Shown here: in pieces, positions 17,204 through 24,325 of the stretch
How the letters are laid out: every line of letters starts with the position of its first letter
Numbering within the stretch: position 1 is the stretch's first letter
The notes under the pieces: generated by a model
What the model was told of the DNA's origin: nothing
Seen by the model: only the letters and a program-made list of their open reading frames with translations
The model's database searches: none
Source: Chitinophaga oryzae
GTDB lineage: Bacteria; Bacteroidota; Bacteroidia; Chitinophagales; Chitinophagaceae
Assembly (NCBI RefSeq): GCF_012516375.2
Contig: NZ_CP051204.2
Span: 806,001 to 870,000 of the forward strand
Direction: 5' to 3'
Length of the DNA stretch: 64,000 nucleotides
Position numbers and translations under genes: made by a program

Positions 17204-18475
17204 ATGTTACAAGTACCGTTTATACGTCAAAATAAAGAACTGGTATTAGAGCGCCTCGCCCTGAAAAACTTTAAGGAATTGGGCCTGGTAGACGAAGTGC
17301 TGGCCCTGGACGACAAGCGTAAGCGCCTCACCCAGGAATATGATGAAACACAAGCGCAGGTCAACAGTCTCTCCAAAGAGATCGGTAAACTGATGGCACA
17401 GGGTAAAAAAGAAGAAGGCGAACAGCAACGCGCTGCCGTTAACGCCCTGAAAGAGAAACTGGGACCGGTGAACGAGGAGTTGAATGCTACCGAAAAAGCA
17501 CTGCATGACACCCTGGTAAAATTACCCAACCTGCCTGCCGCCATCGTACCTCCCGGCCACACGCCGGAAGAGAACGTGGAAGTGCGCCGTGGTGGCAATA
17601 TTCCCACACTGGCTGCTGATGCGGTGCCTCACTGGGACCTTGCCAAAAAGTACCAGCTGATTGATTTTGAACTGGGTAATAAAATTACCGGCAGCGGATT
17701 TCCCGTTTTCCAAAAACAGGGCGCCCGCCTGCAGCGCGCTATGATACAGTATTTCCTCGATTTCAACCTCGACAACGGTTATACTGAGTATGCACCGCCT
17801 TACCTGGTCAACGAAACTTCCGCTTTCGGTACCGGCCAGCTGCCCGATAAGGAAGGACAGATGTACCATGCCACGGAGGACAACTATTTCCTGATCCCCA
17901 CGGCAGAAGTACCGCTGACCAACATCTACCGCGATGAAATCGTGAAAGACACCGATCTGCCGATCAGAATGACCGGTTATACCCCCTGCTTCCGCCGTGA
18001 AGCCGGCTCCTACGGTAAAGACGTACGTGGCCTCAACCGGGTACACCAGTTCGATAAAGTAGAGCTGGTACAGATCGTTCATCCGGAGAAATCTTACGAA
18101 GCGCTGGACGAGATGGTGGCGCATGTGGAAAAACTGCTCAACAGCCTGCAGCTGCCTTACCGCATCCTGCGGTTGTGCGGCGGCGACATGAGCTTTGCTT
18201 CTGCCATCACCTACGATTTTGAAGTATACAGCGCCGCGCAGCAAAAATGGCTGGAAGTGAGCTCTGTGTCTAACTTCGAGACCTACCAGACCAACCGCAT
18301 GAAGATCCGTTTCAAAGAAGCCAACGGTAAGCCGCAGCTGACGCATTCCCTGAATGGCAGCTCCCTGGCGCTGCCCCGTATCATGGCCTGCGTGCTGGAA
18401 AACAACCAGACGGAAGCGGGTATCCAATTGCCGGCCGTACTGCACCGCTATTTCGGGGCAGACAAGATTGCATAA
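17204..18475 (+). CDS. serS: Serine--tRNA ligase
   Basis: A class II aminoacyl-tRNA synthetase that charges tRNA-Ser (and tRNA-Sec where present). The 423-residue product has the N-terminal antiparallel coiled-coil arm that grips the long variable arm of tRNA-Ser (about residues 25-105, rich in K, E and Q). The catalytic domain follows with motif 2 (TPCFRREAGSYGKDVRGLNRVHQF) and motif 3 (LTHSLNGSSLALPRIMACVLE), both intact. Length is standard. A strong terminator follows within 30 bases, so it is transcribed separately from the downstream acetyltransferase. Confidence 0.97.
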   Translation: MLQVPFIRQNKELVLERLALKNFKELGLVDEVLALDDKRKRLTQEYDETQAQVNSLSKEIGKLMAQGKKEEGEQQRAAVNALKEKLGPVNEELNATEKALHDTLVKLPNLPAAIVPPGHTPEENVEVRRGGNIPTLAADAVPHWDLAKKYQLIDFELGNKITGSGFPVFQKQGARLQRAMIQYFLDFNLDNGYTEYAPPYLVNETSAFGTGQLPDKEGQMYHATEDNYFLIPTAEVPLTNIYRDEIVKDTDLPIRMTGYTPCFRREAGSYGKDVRGLNRVHQFDKVELVQIVHPEKSYEALDEMVAHVEKLLNSLQLPYRILRLCGGDMSFASAITYDFEVYSAAQQKWLEVSSVSNFETYQTNRMKIRFKEANGKPQLTHSLNGSSLALPRIMACVLENNQTEAGIQLPAVLHRYFGADKIA

Positions 18476-18500
18476 ACACGATCAGCTTTTGATAATAAAG

Positions 18501-18528
18501 AGCAGCCCTAAACCGGCTGCTTTTTTTT
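18501..18528 (+). terminator. Rho-independent terminator after serS
   Basis: AGCAGCC (18501-18507) pairs perfectly with GGCTGCT (18515-18521) around a seven-base loop, followed by a run of T residues to 18528. It lies 25 bases after the serS stop codon. Confidence 0.9.
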
Positions 18529-18535
18529 ATTTTCG
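18528..18535 (+). promoter_or_regulatory. Probable -7 element for the GNAT gene
   Basis: TATTTTCG matches TAnnTTTG in seven of eight positions, directly after the serS terminator. Its distance to the ATG at 18540 is only four bases, which would give a leaderless or nearly leaderless transcript. Confidence 0.3.
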
Positions 18536-18539
18536 TACT

Positions 18540-19082
18540 ATGAGACACTTTTTGCCTAACGGAGCGGAATTGATCATCCGGCCACCTGTGATAGAAGACG
18601 CCCTGGGGCTGCTGCGCAATTTCCAGCGGATGACGCAGGAAACGGATTTCCTGTTGTTCACCCCCGGAGAAGCGCTTGAAATGAGCGAAAAGTCAGAAGA
18701 GGATTTTATTAAAACTTACCTGAAGAATCCCGACCAGCTGATGCTGGTGGCTATTGCCAACGATACGCTGGTAGGCTCCATTACGGTCAACCACAGCGGA
18801 TACCATAAAAGAGGTCATACCGCCGAAATGGGTATTGCCGTAGAACGCGCCTGGAGCAGCCTCGGCATCGGCCGCCGGCTAATGACGGCTATGTTGCGCT
18901 GGGCGGAAGAACATGAAAAAATACAGCTGATATACCTGCAGGTGTTTGCCTCCAACGATAAGGCCATACACCTCTACCGCAACTTCGGTTTTCTCGAATG
19001 TGGCCGCCTGCCTTATGGCATACAACAGCGAGACGGACAATTTACAGACCTGGTGACGATGTACCGCCGGGTGAAACCATGA
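18540..19082 (+). CDS. GNAT family N-acetyltransferase
   Basis: A 180-residue acetyl-CoA-dependent acetyltransferase of the Gcn5-related fold; substrate unknown. Core motifs are clear: strand LVGSITVNHSGYHKRGHTAE, then motif A MGIAVERAWSSLGIGRRLMTAML with the acetyl-CoA-binding R/Q-x-x-G-x-G/A-like turn (SSLGIGRR), and motif B LIYLQVFASNDKAIHLYRNFGF. The segment ELIIRPPVIEDA at the N-terminus is typical of the RimI/RimJ and speG-like branch. The open frame extends upstream into serS, but the ATG at 18540 follows the serS terminator and matches family length. It ends 19 bases before the moeB-like gene. Confidence 0.9.
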   Translation: MRHFLPNGAELIIRPPVIEDALGLLRNFQRMTQETDFLLFTPGEALEMSEKSEEDFIKTYLKNPDQLMLVAIANDTLVGSITVNHSGYHKRGHTAEMGIAVERAWSSLGIGRRLMTAMLRWAEEHEKIQLIYLQVFASNDKAIHLYRNFGFLECGRLPYGIQQRDGQFTDLVTMYRRVKP

Positions 19083-19101
19083 TCCTTAAAGACGATATGT
19101 T

Positions 19102-20187
19102 ATGCAACGATACGACCGGCAGACAAGACTGGAAGGCTTCGGCCCGGACAAACAACGTTTATTACAGGCCGCTTCCGTACTGGTGATCGGCGCCGGCGGC
19201 CTCGGTGTTCCTGTACTACAGTACCTGACGGCCATGGGTGTTGGAAAAATAGGTATCGTGGAGCACGACACCGTATCGGTGACCAATCTGCAAAGGCAGG
19301 TGCTGTATCATACGGCCGACCAGGGGAAACCCAAGCTGGCGCTGGCGGCTGCCCGCCTCCACCAGCTCAACCCGGAAGTGGAGATCGTACCGCACGATAC
19401 CTGGCTTACGACAGACAATGCGCTGGAAATCATCGGCGCCTACGACGTGGTCGTAGACTGTTCCGATAACTTTGGCACCCGTTACCTCGTAAACGATGCC
19501 TGTGTGATTTCCGGTAAACCGCTGGTATACGGCGCCATCTATAAATACGAAGGACAGGTGAGCGTGTTTAATTACCAGGGCGGCGCTACTTACCGCTGTA
19601 TTTTCCCCGAAGCGCCGGAGTCCGGCGAGATGCTGAACTGCAGTGAGATTGGCGTACTGGGCGTATTGCCCGGTATCATCGGTTGTTACCAGGCCAATGA
19701 AGCAGTGAAGGTGATCACGGGCATCGGCACACCACTGAAAAACCAGTTGCTGACGATCGATACGCTGAATAATACGCACCTGACTTTTACTATTACACCG
19801 GTAGCGGCTAACCGTCAGATAACGCGTTTGGCCGGCAACTACCAGCAAACTGTTTGTGAAGTGAATAATCTGCAATCCCTCTCGGTAGAGGAACTACAGG
19901 AATGGCTGCAACAAGGGAAAGCCCTGCAGCTGCTGGACGTGAGAGAAGATGACGAATGGGAGATCTGCCATCTGCCGCAGGCCATTCATATCCCTATGGG
20001 ACAGGTATTGGGCCGTGTGAGCGCCTTACAGCCGGACGCGCCGGTAGCGGTGCTTTGTCATCATGGTATGCGCAGCCGTGCGGTAGGACAGCGTTTGGTG
20101 GAGATGGGGTTCACACAGGTGTATAATATAGAAGGCGGCATTCATGCCTGGGCTTGTGTCATCGATGACCAGATGCAAACTTATTGA
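19102..20187 (+). CDS. moeB: MoeB/ThiF-type adenylyltransferase fused to a rhodanese domain
   Basis: An E1-like enzyme that adenylates the C-terminal glycine of a ubiquitin-like sulfur carrier, here most likely MoaD, encoded 3.3 kb away in the same molybdopterin island; the fused rhodanese could then supply sulfur. The 361-residue chain has the Rossmann nucleotide-binding turn VLVIGAGGLGVPVLQYL (about 31-47), VVVDCSDNFGTRYLVND and the catalytic cysteine region CSEIGVLGVLPGIIG. From about residue 263 a rhodanese domain follows, with LLDVREDDEWEICHLP and the active-site loop LCHHGMRSR. The CXXC zinc pairs of classical MoeB are not evident. ThiF-type use in thiamine synthesis is the alternative; the neighbours favour molybdopterin. 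Confidence 0.88.
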   Translation: MQRYDRQTRLEGFGPDKQRLLQAASVLVIGAGGLGVPVLQYLTAMGVGKIGIVEHDTVSVTNLQRQVLYHTADQGKPKLALAAARLHQLNPEVEIVPHDTWLTTDNALEIIGAYDVVVDCSDNFGTRYLVNDACVISGKPLVYGAIYKYEGQVSVFNYQGGATYRCIFPEAPESGEMLNCSEIGVLGVLPGIIGCYQANEAVKVITGIGTPLKNQLLTIDTLNNTHLTFTITPVAANRQITRLAGNYQQTVCEVNNLQSLSVEELQEWLQQGKALQLLDVREDDEWEICHLPQAIHIPMGQVLGRVSALQPDAPVAVLCHHGMRSRAVGQRLVEMGFTQVYNIEGGIHAWACVIDDQMQTY

Positions 20188-20932
20188 TGTGACCATAGAA
20201 CTCTGTATCCTCTTTTTTGCGGTAGCGCTGGTATATTCGGCTGCCGGCTTCGGCGGCGGCTCCAGCTATCTCGCTATCCTGGCCCTGTGGGGCATTGATT
20301 TTCAGCTGATGAAATCGACGGCGCTGCTTTGCAATGTGGCGGTGGTGGCGGGAGGTGTATACCATTTTTATAAAAGCGGCCACCTGCCGATGAAAAAGGC
20401 GTTGTTGCTGTCTTTCGTCAGCGTGCCGCTGGCTTTTGCGGGCAGCTACCTGCCGCTTAAGCAGGAAACCTTTTTCCTGTTGCTCGGTATAGCCCTCACG
20501 CTGGCGGCGGTGTTCATGTGCTACCGGCTCTTTTTCGAGCGTAATCAGGAAACGGAGACATTGCGGGAGGGCAACGGCGTGCTGTACGGCGTTATCGGCG
20601 GAGCTATCGGTCTGCTTTCCGGTATGACCGGCATCGGCGGCGGTATTTACCTGGCGCCGGTATTGCGGTTAGGAAAATACGATACCGCCAAGAATGTAGC
20701 GGGACTGAGCAGCTTTTTTATCCTCGTCAATTCCATTGCCGGCCTGATGGGACAGGCTGCTAAAAATGCCATCCTATTTGAGCCTGCTTTCGCCGGGCCG
20801 CTGCTGCTGGCGGTGATCATCGGCGGACAAATCGGCGCACGGCTGAGCGCCCGCGTGCTGAAACCCAGGTGGGTAGCAGGCGCCACGGCGGTGCTGATTT
20901 TGTATGCAGGAGTGAGAATGCTTGTTAAATAA
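20165..20932 (+). CDS. TauE/SafE family sulfite exporter-like permease
   Basis: A polytopic inner-membrane protein of the TauE/SafE/DUF81 family, anion transporters that include sulfite, sulfoacetate and related exporters. The product is about 255 residues with seven to eight hydrophobic segments and the two glycine-rich repeats typical of the family: VYSAAGFGGGSSYLAILALWG near the N-terminus and GLLSGMTGIGGGIYLAPVL in the middle. The true start may be the GTG at 20189, just after the moeB stop; the ATG at 20165 would overlap moeB by 23 bases. Either way the two genes are coupled, hinting at a sulfur-related role. Its TAA stop merges with the first ATTACGA unit of repeat A3. Confidence 0.87.
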   Translation: MTRCKLIDVTIELCILFFAVALVYSAAGFGGGSSYLAILALWGIDFQLMKSTALLCNVAVVAGGVYHFYKSGHLPMKKALLLSFVSVPLAFAGSYLPLKQETFFLLLGIALTLAAVFMCYRLFFERNQETETLREGNGVLYGVIGGAIGLLSGMTGIGGGIYLAPVLRLGKYDTAKNVAGLSSFFILVNSIAGLMGQAAKNAILFEPAFAGPLLLAVIIGGQIGARLSARVLKPRWVAGATAVLILYAGVRMLVK

Positions 20933-21041
20933 TTACGAATTACGGATTACGAATTACGAATTGGGGCTGCCTTTTGGAAAGGTTACCCGGTAGCCGCTCT
21001 ATAAAGGAACCCGAATTCGTAATTCGTAATTCGTAATTGAT
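20931..21041. repeat. Palindromic repeat element A3 (inverted core)
   Basis: AATTACGA units start inside the TAA stop codon of the TauE/SafE gene and the mirror-image array ends in TTGATTCA, which supplies the TGA stop of moaA. The core is the reverse complement of the A1/A4 core: read on the minus strand it has TAACCTTTCCAAAAGGCAG. GGGCTGCCTTTT pairs imperfectly with ATAAAGGAACCC. Confidence 0.82.
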
Positions 21042-22007
21042 TCATCCTCCGATAACAGACATGCTTTCCAGTGCGGTGGTGTGCAGCCGTTCGGCTTCAA
21101 ACCCGTTGGCGGCGCGGTGGTGCAGTGCGTGTTGAATAGCCGGCAATAACTCCTCTCCTGACCGTATCAGGTCTTTTACGTTTAATGCATCCTGGCCATA
21201 GAGGCAGGTCTTCACACTACCGGTAGCGGATATACGAAGTCTGTTGCAGGTACCGCAGAAGGTGCGGCTATAAGCAGGTATCACCCCGATGTTGCCCAGG
21301 TGGCCGGGTATGCTGTAGTTGAGCGCAGTGGAATGGGGTGCGTCGGGTAATTTATGCAGGGTGTATGTTTCCCGGAGCGTTTGCAGGATGGCCTCATAGT
21401 TCCAGCGGATGCCGGAAAAACCATGTCCCTGGCCGTTAAACGGCATTTCTTCAATAAACCTTACGCTGACAGGCTGATCCCGTGTGAGGGCGGCAAAATG
21501 CACCAGTTCATCGGTGTTTACCTGGTCCATTACCACCACGTTGAGCTTTACCTGCAGCTGGTGGGCCAGCAGGCTGTCCAGCGTTTGCATCACTGCGGCA
21601 AACTGGTCGCGGCGGGTGATCTGCTGAAAACGTGCAGGTTGCAGGGTATCGAGGCTGAGATTAATATGGGTAATGCCCAGTGCTTTGAGTTCCGGAATAT
21701 GATGGCGGGTAAGTACGCCGTTGGTGGTGACGGCGATCTGCTGTATGCCCGGAATGGCTTTGATCTTTGCCAGCAGCGGCACCAGGCCCGGGCGTAGGAA
21801 CGGTTCTCCGCCGGTGATCCTGACTTTGGAGATACCGGCAGCAGCCAGTGTTTCGAGCAGCGTGATGATTTCTGCGTCGGTGAGCAGGGCGGACGATTTC
21901 ACAAAGCGCATCTGTTCCGGCATGCAGTAGGTGCAGCGGAGATTACAGCGGTCTGTTACAGACAGTCTAACGTAATCGATTATACGATGATGGGCGTCCG
22001 TCAGCAT
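21042..22007 (-). CDS. moaA: GTP 3',8-cyclase (molybdenum cofactor biosynthesis protein A)
   Basis: A radical SAM enzyme that, with MoaC, converts GTP to cyclic pyranopterin monophosphate, the first step of molybdopterin synthesis. The 321-residue product has the SAM cluster motif C21-x3-C25-x2-C28 in DRCNLRCTYCMP, ITGGEPFLRPGL, and the second-cluster region FCGTCNRLRIS with a further cysteine in KTCLYGQDALN. The length is normal; the C-terminus lacks an obvious GG tail (it ends ESMSVIGG, so a terminal GG is in fact present, as expected for MoaA). It starts two bases after the stop of the small gene at 22010, forming a tight pair. Its own stop codon is provided by repeat A3. Confidence 0.95.
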   Translation of the reverse strand: MLTDAHHRIIDYVRLSVTDRCNLRCTYCMPEQMRFVKSSALLTDAEIITLLETLAAAGISKVRITGGEPFLRPGLVPLLAKIKAIPGIQQIAVTTNGVLTRHHIPELKALGITHINLSLDTLQPARFQQITRRDQFAAVMQTLDSLLAHQLQVKLNVVVMDQVNTDELVHFAALTRDQPVSVRFIEEMPFNGQGHGFSGIRWNYEAILQTLRETYTLHKLPDAPHSTALNYSIPGHLGNIGVIPAYSRTFCGTCNRLRISATGSVKTCLYGQDALNVKDLIRSGEELLPAIQHALHHRAANGFEAERLHTTALESMSVIGG

Positions 22008-22009
22008 GA

Positions 22010-22381
22010 TCAGCAGTTTTTGCCTGCATTCGGGTTCTCGAAAGCCTGGCTGTCGTCTTCATTCCTCGGGGAAAGGCATTGGAAGTCCTTTTCCACCAGT
22101 ACTTTCAGTTCGGAGCCGTCAGGATTGGGGAGTATCAGTTCAAAGCCCACCTGGTCCGGCGTATACCAGCCCTGCAGCCGCTCAGCGGGCAGCAACAGGT
22201 GTACGCCGTCGTGTTCCATTTTAATCACCGGGTCGGTGATGTTTTTGGACCGCACGCAGAAATGCAGCACGCCGGCGCCGATATGGGTGATAGACTCTAC
22301 TTTGCCGGTCATTTCCAGCAGTTCCACATCTGTTTTGTCCAGCCGGTAACGGATGCTGTTCCCTCTTATCCTGATCTTCAT
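22010..22381 (-). CDS. Conserved small protein of the molybdopterin island (DUF7009-like)
   Basis: A 123-residue soluble protein with no signal peptide. It opens with MKIRIRGNSIRYRLDKTDVE and contains HIGAGVLHFCVRSKNITDP; the C-terminal tail DFQCLSPRNEDDSQAFENPN has a CXXX...C pattern with the final AGKNC. I recall a Bacteroidota family (DUF7009) of this form, but cannot confirm it here, and its function is unknown to me. It is directly upstream of moaA with only two bases between and divergent from moaD, so a role tied to molybdenum cofactor synthesis or a molybdoenzyme is a fair inference. Confidence 0.72.
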   Translation of the reverse strand: MKIRIRGNSIRYRLDKTDVELLEMTGKVESITHIGAGVLHFCVRSKNITDPVIKMEHDGVHLLLPAERLQGWYTPDQVGFELILPNPDGSELKVLVEKDFQCLSPRNEDDSQAFENPNAGKNC

Positions 22382-22458
22382 AGAAAGTGATTTTCTCCGG
22401 TATTAAAAGTACTATTTTATCGCTGCTATATTGTAGTTTTAACCAACAAATTTCATCT

Positions 22459-22692
22459 ATGGGCCTTCTGCTTTTTGGTGTGGCGAAAGATATTGCCGGT
22501 GCGGCGCTGGTAGGTATTCCGGAAACGGTGACCAACGTAGCGGAATTGAAACAGTGGTTGTATGACCGTTATCCGGCCATGCGGCAGCTCAGCTCCCTGA
22601 TGGTGGCGGTCAACCGCGAGTATGCGGGCGATACGCAGCCGATCGGTGCGGGCGATGAGGTAGCGGTGATACCGCCTGTGAGTGGAGGATAA
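22459..22692 (+). CDS. moaD: Molybdopterin synthase small subunit MoaD
   Basis: A ubiquitin-fold sulfur carrier. Its C-terminal Gly-Gly is thiocarboxylated after activation by MoeB and donates sulfur to cyclic pyranopterin on MoaE. From the ATG at 22459 the product is 77 residues; it opens MGLLLFGVAKDIAGA and ends IPPVSGG, with the diglycine as the last two residues. The family length is about 80, so the upstream extension of the frame to 22387 is rejected. moaE starts 13 bases later. Confidence 0.92.
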   Translation: MGLLLFGVAKDIAGAALVGIPETVTNVAELKQWLYDRYPAMRQLSSLMVAVNREYAGDTQPIGAGDEVAVIPPVSGG

Positions 22693-22705
22693 TTAAAAGA
22701 CAACT

Positions 22706-23110
22706 ATGGAGACATTAATAGCCATCAGAGATACCATCACGGTACAGGAGGCGCTGGACTTCATCCAGTCGCCGGAATGTGGCGGGGAGGTCATTTTCAC
22801 GGGTACGGTACGGAATGATACCCGTGGCCGCGGGGTGACGAAATTATTTTACGAATGTTATGAGGCGATGGCGCTCAGCGAAATGCAGAAAATCGCAGAC
22901 CAGGTGCAGGCCCGGTGGGACATCAAAAAGCTGGCGATGCTGCACGCCATCGGCGATAAATATCCCGGCGATATCGCCGTGGTGATCGCCGTAGCCTCCG
23001 CCCACAGAGGCATCGCCTTCGATGCCTGTGAGTTTACGATCGACACCCTGAAAGAAACGGTGCCTATCTGGAAAAAAGAGTTTTTTACCGACGGAGGGAT
23101 TGGTCAGTGA
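22706..23110 (+). CDS. moaE: Molybdopterin synthase catalytic subunit MoaE
   Basis: The large subunit of molybdopterin synthase; it binds two MoaD molecules and inserts two sulfurs into cyclic pyranopterin monophosphate. The 134-residue product has the family features GGEVIFTGTVRNDTRGRGV, LFYECYEAMALSEMQ, and the VVIAVASAHRGIAFDACEFTID block followed by KETVPIWKKEFF, which contains the catalytic lysine region. Length is typical. Its last 26 bases overlap the end of the convergent mobA-like gene. Confidence 0.94.
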   Translation: METLIAIRDTITVQEALDFIQSPECGGEVIFTGTVRNDTRGRGVTKLFYECYEAMALSEMQKIADQVQARWDIKKLAMLHAIGDKYPGDIAVVIAVASAHRGIAFDACEFTIDTLKETVPIWKKEFFTDGGIGQ

Positions 23111-23696
23111 CCTGTTGCATGGCCGCAGCCTTTTCTTCAGGCGTGTTGGCATTGTATTGTTCGGCTGCATAAGGGTTATGCAATAACCGGATATTCGTAT
23201 TGAGCAAGGTTTTACGCGGACAGTTTTTGCCTGCCTCCACATTTTGGTACAAGGCACTTAACCCTGTGGGCTCCCAGATAGCAATCAGCGGTTCCGGCAG
23301 ATCGTTCACCGGGCTGATAAAGGCGGTGGCAGATTGGTGCGCATCCCGTTCCTGAATTAGGATCTCCAGGCTTTTGGGGCCTATCAGCGGCAGGTCACAG
23401 GCCAGCACCAGCCAGGCAGTGTCCGGTTGCGACCGGTGGGCGCTGAGCAGTCCCGCAGAAGGGCCGCCATAAGAAACGCTGTCGGGTATCAACCGGGGAT
23501 AACCGTTAAAATCGGCTTGCTGATCGGTCCGACAGGACAGATAAGTCTCCAGTCCGCAGGCTGTTAACAGGTCCGCCAGGTACTGCCACTGGGGCATACC
23601 ATGATAATGGATCGTGCTTTTATTCTCCTGCATCCGGGTACTTTGTCCGCCGCAGAGGACCAACCCTTTCAATGGGGCACTGTTATTTTCCGTCAT
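23085..23696 (-). CDS. mobA: Molybdenum cofactor guanylyltransferase-like NTP transferase (MobA-like)
   Basis: A nucleotidyltransferase expected to attach GMP (or CMP) to molybdopterin to give the dinucleotide cofactor. The 203-residue product has the characteristic LKGLVLCGGQSTRMQENKS loop (the GxGxR-type nucleotide site), LVLACDLPLIGP with the metal-binding aspartate, and PEPLIAIWEPTGL later. Length and motifs match MobA; the MocA (CMP) alternative cannot be excluded from sequence alone. It overlaps moaE tail to tail and lies after repeat C2 and moaC on the same strand. Confidence 0.85.
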   Translation of the reverse strand: MTENNSAPLKGLVLCGGQSTRMQENKSTIHYHGMPQWQYLADLLTACGLETYLSCRTDQQADFNGYPRLIPDSVSYGGPSAGLLSAHRSQPDTAWLVLACDLPLIGPKSLEILIQERDAHQSATAFISPVNDLPEPLIAIWEPTGLSALYQNVEAGKNCPRKTLLNTNIRLLHNPYAAEQYNANTPEEKAAAMQQVTDQSLRR

Positions 23697-23724
23697 ATCC
23701 TCTTTTTAAAAATCAATCTTGTTT

Positions 23725-23810
23725 CTTTGCGCTCTTTGCTGCTTTGCGCCTTTGCGTGCCCTCCGCTCCCTCGCGCGCTTACCCTCACTTTGCCCCCTCT
23801 GCGAGATCGT
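23725..23810. repeat. One-sided 9-bp-period repeat array C2
   Basis: Read on the minus strand this is a run of degenerate 9-bp units related to ACGCAAAGG (GCAAAGAGC, GCGCAAAGC, ACGCAAAGG, then more diverged units). It belongs to the same family as the arms of C1 but has no inverted partner nearby. It overlaps the last codons and stop of moaC. Confidence 0.6.
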
Positions 23811-24279
23811 GTTTTCCACCGGTTTTACTGATCAGCCGTGTTTGGCGGATGATCATTTCCTGGGTGAAGGCTTTGCACATGTCGTAGATGGTGAGTGCCG
23901 CCACGCTGGCGCCGGTGAGGGCTTCCATTTCCACGCCTGTTTTGCCTGTTGTTTTCACGGTACAGCGGATAATGGCCTCTTCTTCTTCGAGGCGTATCTG
24001 TACATCGCAACCGTCCAGCAGCAGGGTATGACAGAGCGGGATGAGGTCCGGCGTTTTTTTCGCTGCCATGATACCCGCTATAATGGCGGTCTGGAATACA
24101 GCGCCCTTGCGGGTTTGGATATCATTGTCGCGGAACTGTTCCCTTACCAGTGACGGTAAGTACACCCGGCTTTCGGCAACGGCTACACGATAAGTGCTGC
24201 CTTTGCCGCTTATATCTACCATCGCCGGCTGACCGGAAGAATCGAGATGGGTAAAATCGCTGCTTGATGGATTGGCCAT
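23785..24279 (-). CDS. moaC: Cyclic pyranopterin monophosphate synthase MoaC
   Basis: Acts with MoaA in the first step of molybdopterin synthesis, rearranging the radical SAM product to cyclic pyranopterin monophosphate. The 164-residue product has the expected motifs: FTHLDSSGQPAMVDISGK near the N-terminus, LIPLCHTLLLDGCDVQI in the centre, and GVEMEALTGASVAALTIYDMCKA at the C-terminal side. The length is normal for stand-alone MoaC, so no MoaB/Mog domain is fused. The last few residues and the TGA stop come from the start of repeat array C2. It diverges from moeA and has a perfect -7 element 32 bases upstream. Confidence 0.95.
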   Translation of the reverse strand: MANPSSSDFTHLDSSGQPAMVDISGKGSTYRVAVAESRVYLPSLVREQFRDNDIQTRKGAVFQTAIIAGIMAAKKTPDLIPLCHTLLLDGCDVQIRLEEEEAIIRCTVKTTGKTGVEMEALTGASVAALTIYDMCKAFTQEMIIRQTRLISKTGGKHDLAEGAK

Positions 24280-24310
24280 AATATCATAAATTTAATCATC
24301 TTCACCTGTA

Positions 24311-24318
24311 CAAAAATA
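24311..24318 (-). promoter_or_regulatory. Bacteroidota -7 element for moaC
   Basis: TATTTTTG on the minus strand, a perfect TAnnTTTG, about 32 bases upstream of the moaC start and only eight bases before the divergent moeA start. The two promoters must therefore overlap. Confidence 0.4.
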
Positions 24319-24325
24319 ATACAAA

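Noticed and set aside
20144..20164. Upstream start codon for the TauE/SafE gene at 20144
   Set aside because: It would overlap the moeB gene by more than 40 bases and adds residues not typical of the family; the ATG at 20165 or GTG at 20189 is more plausible.
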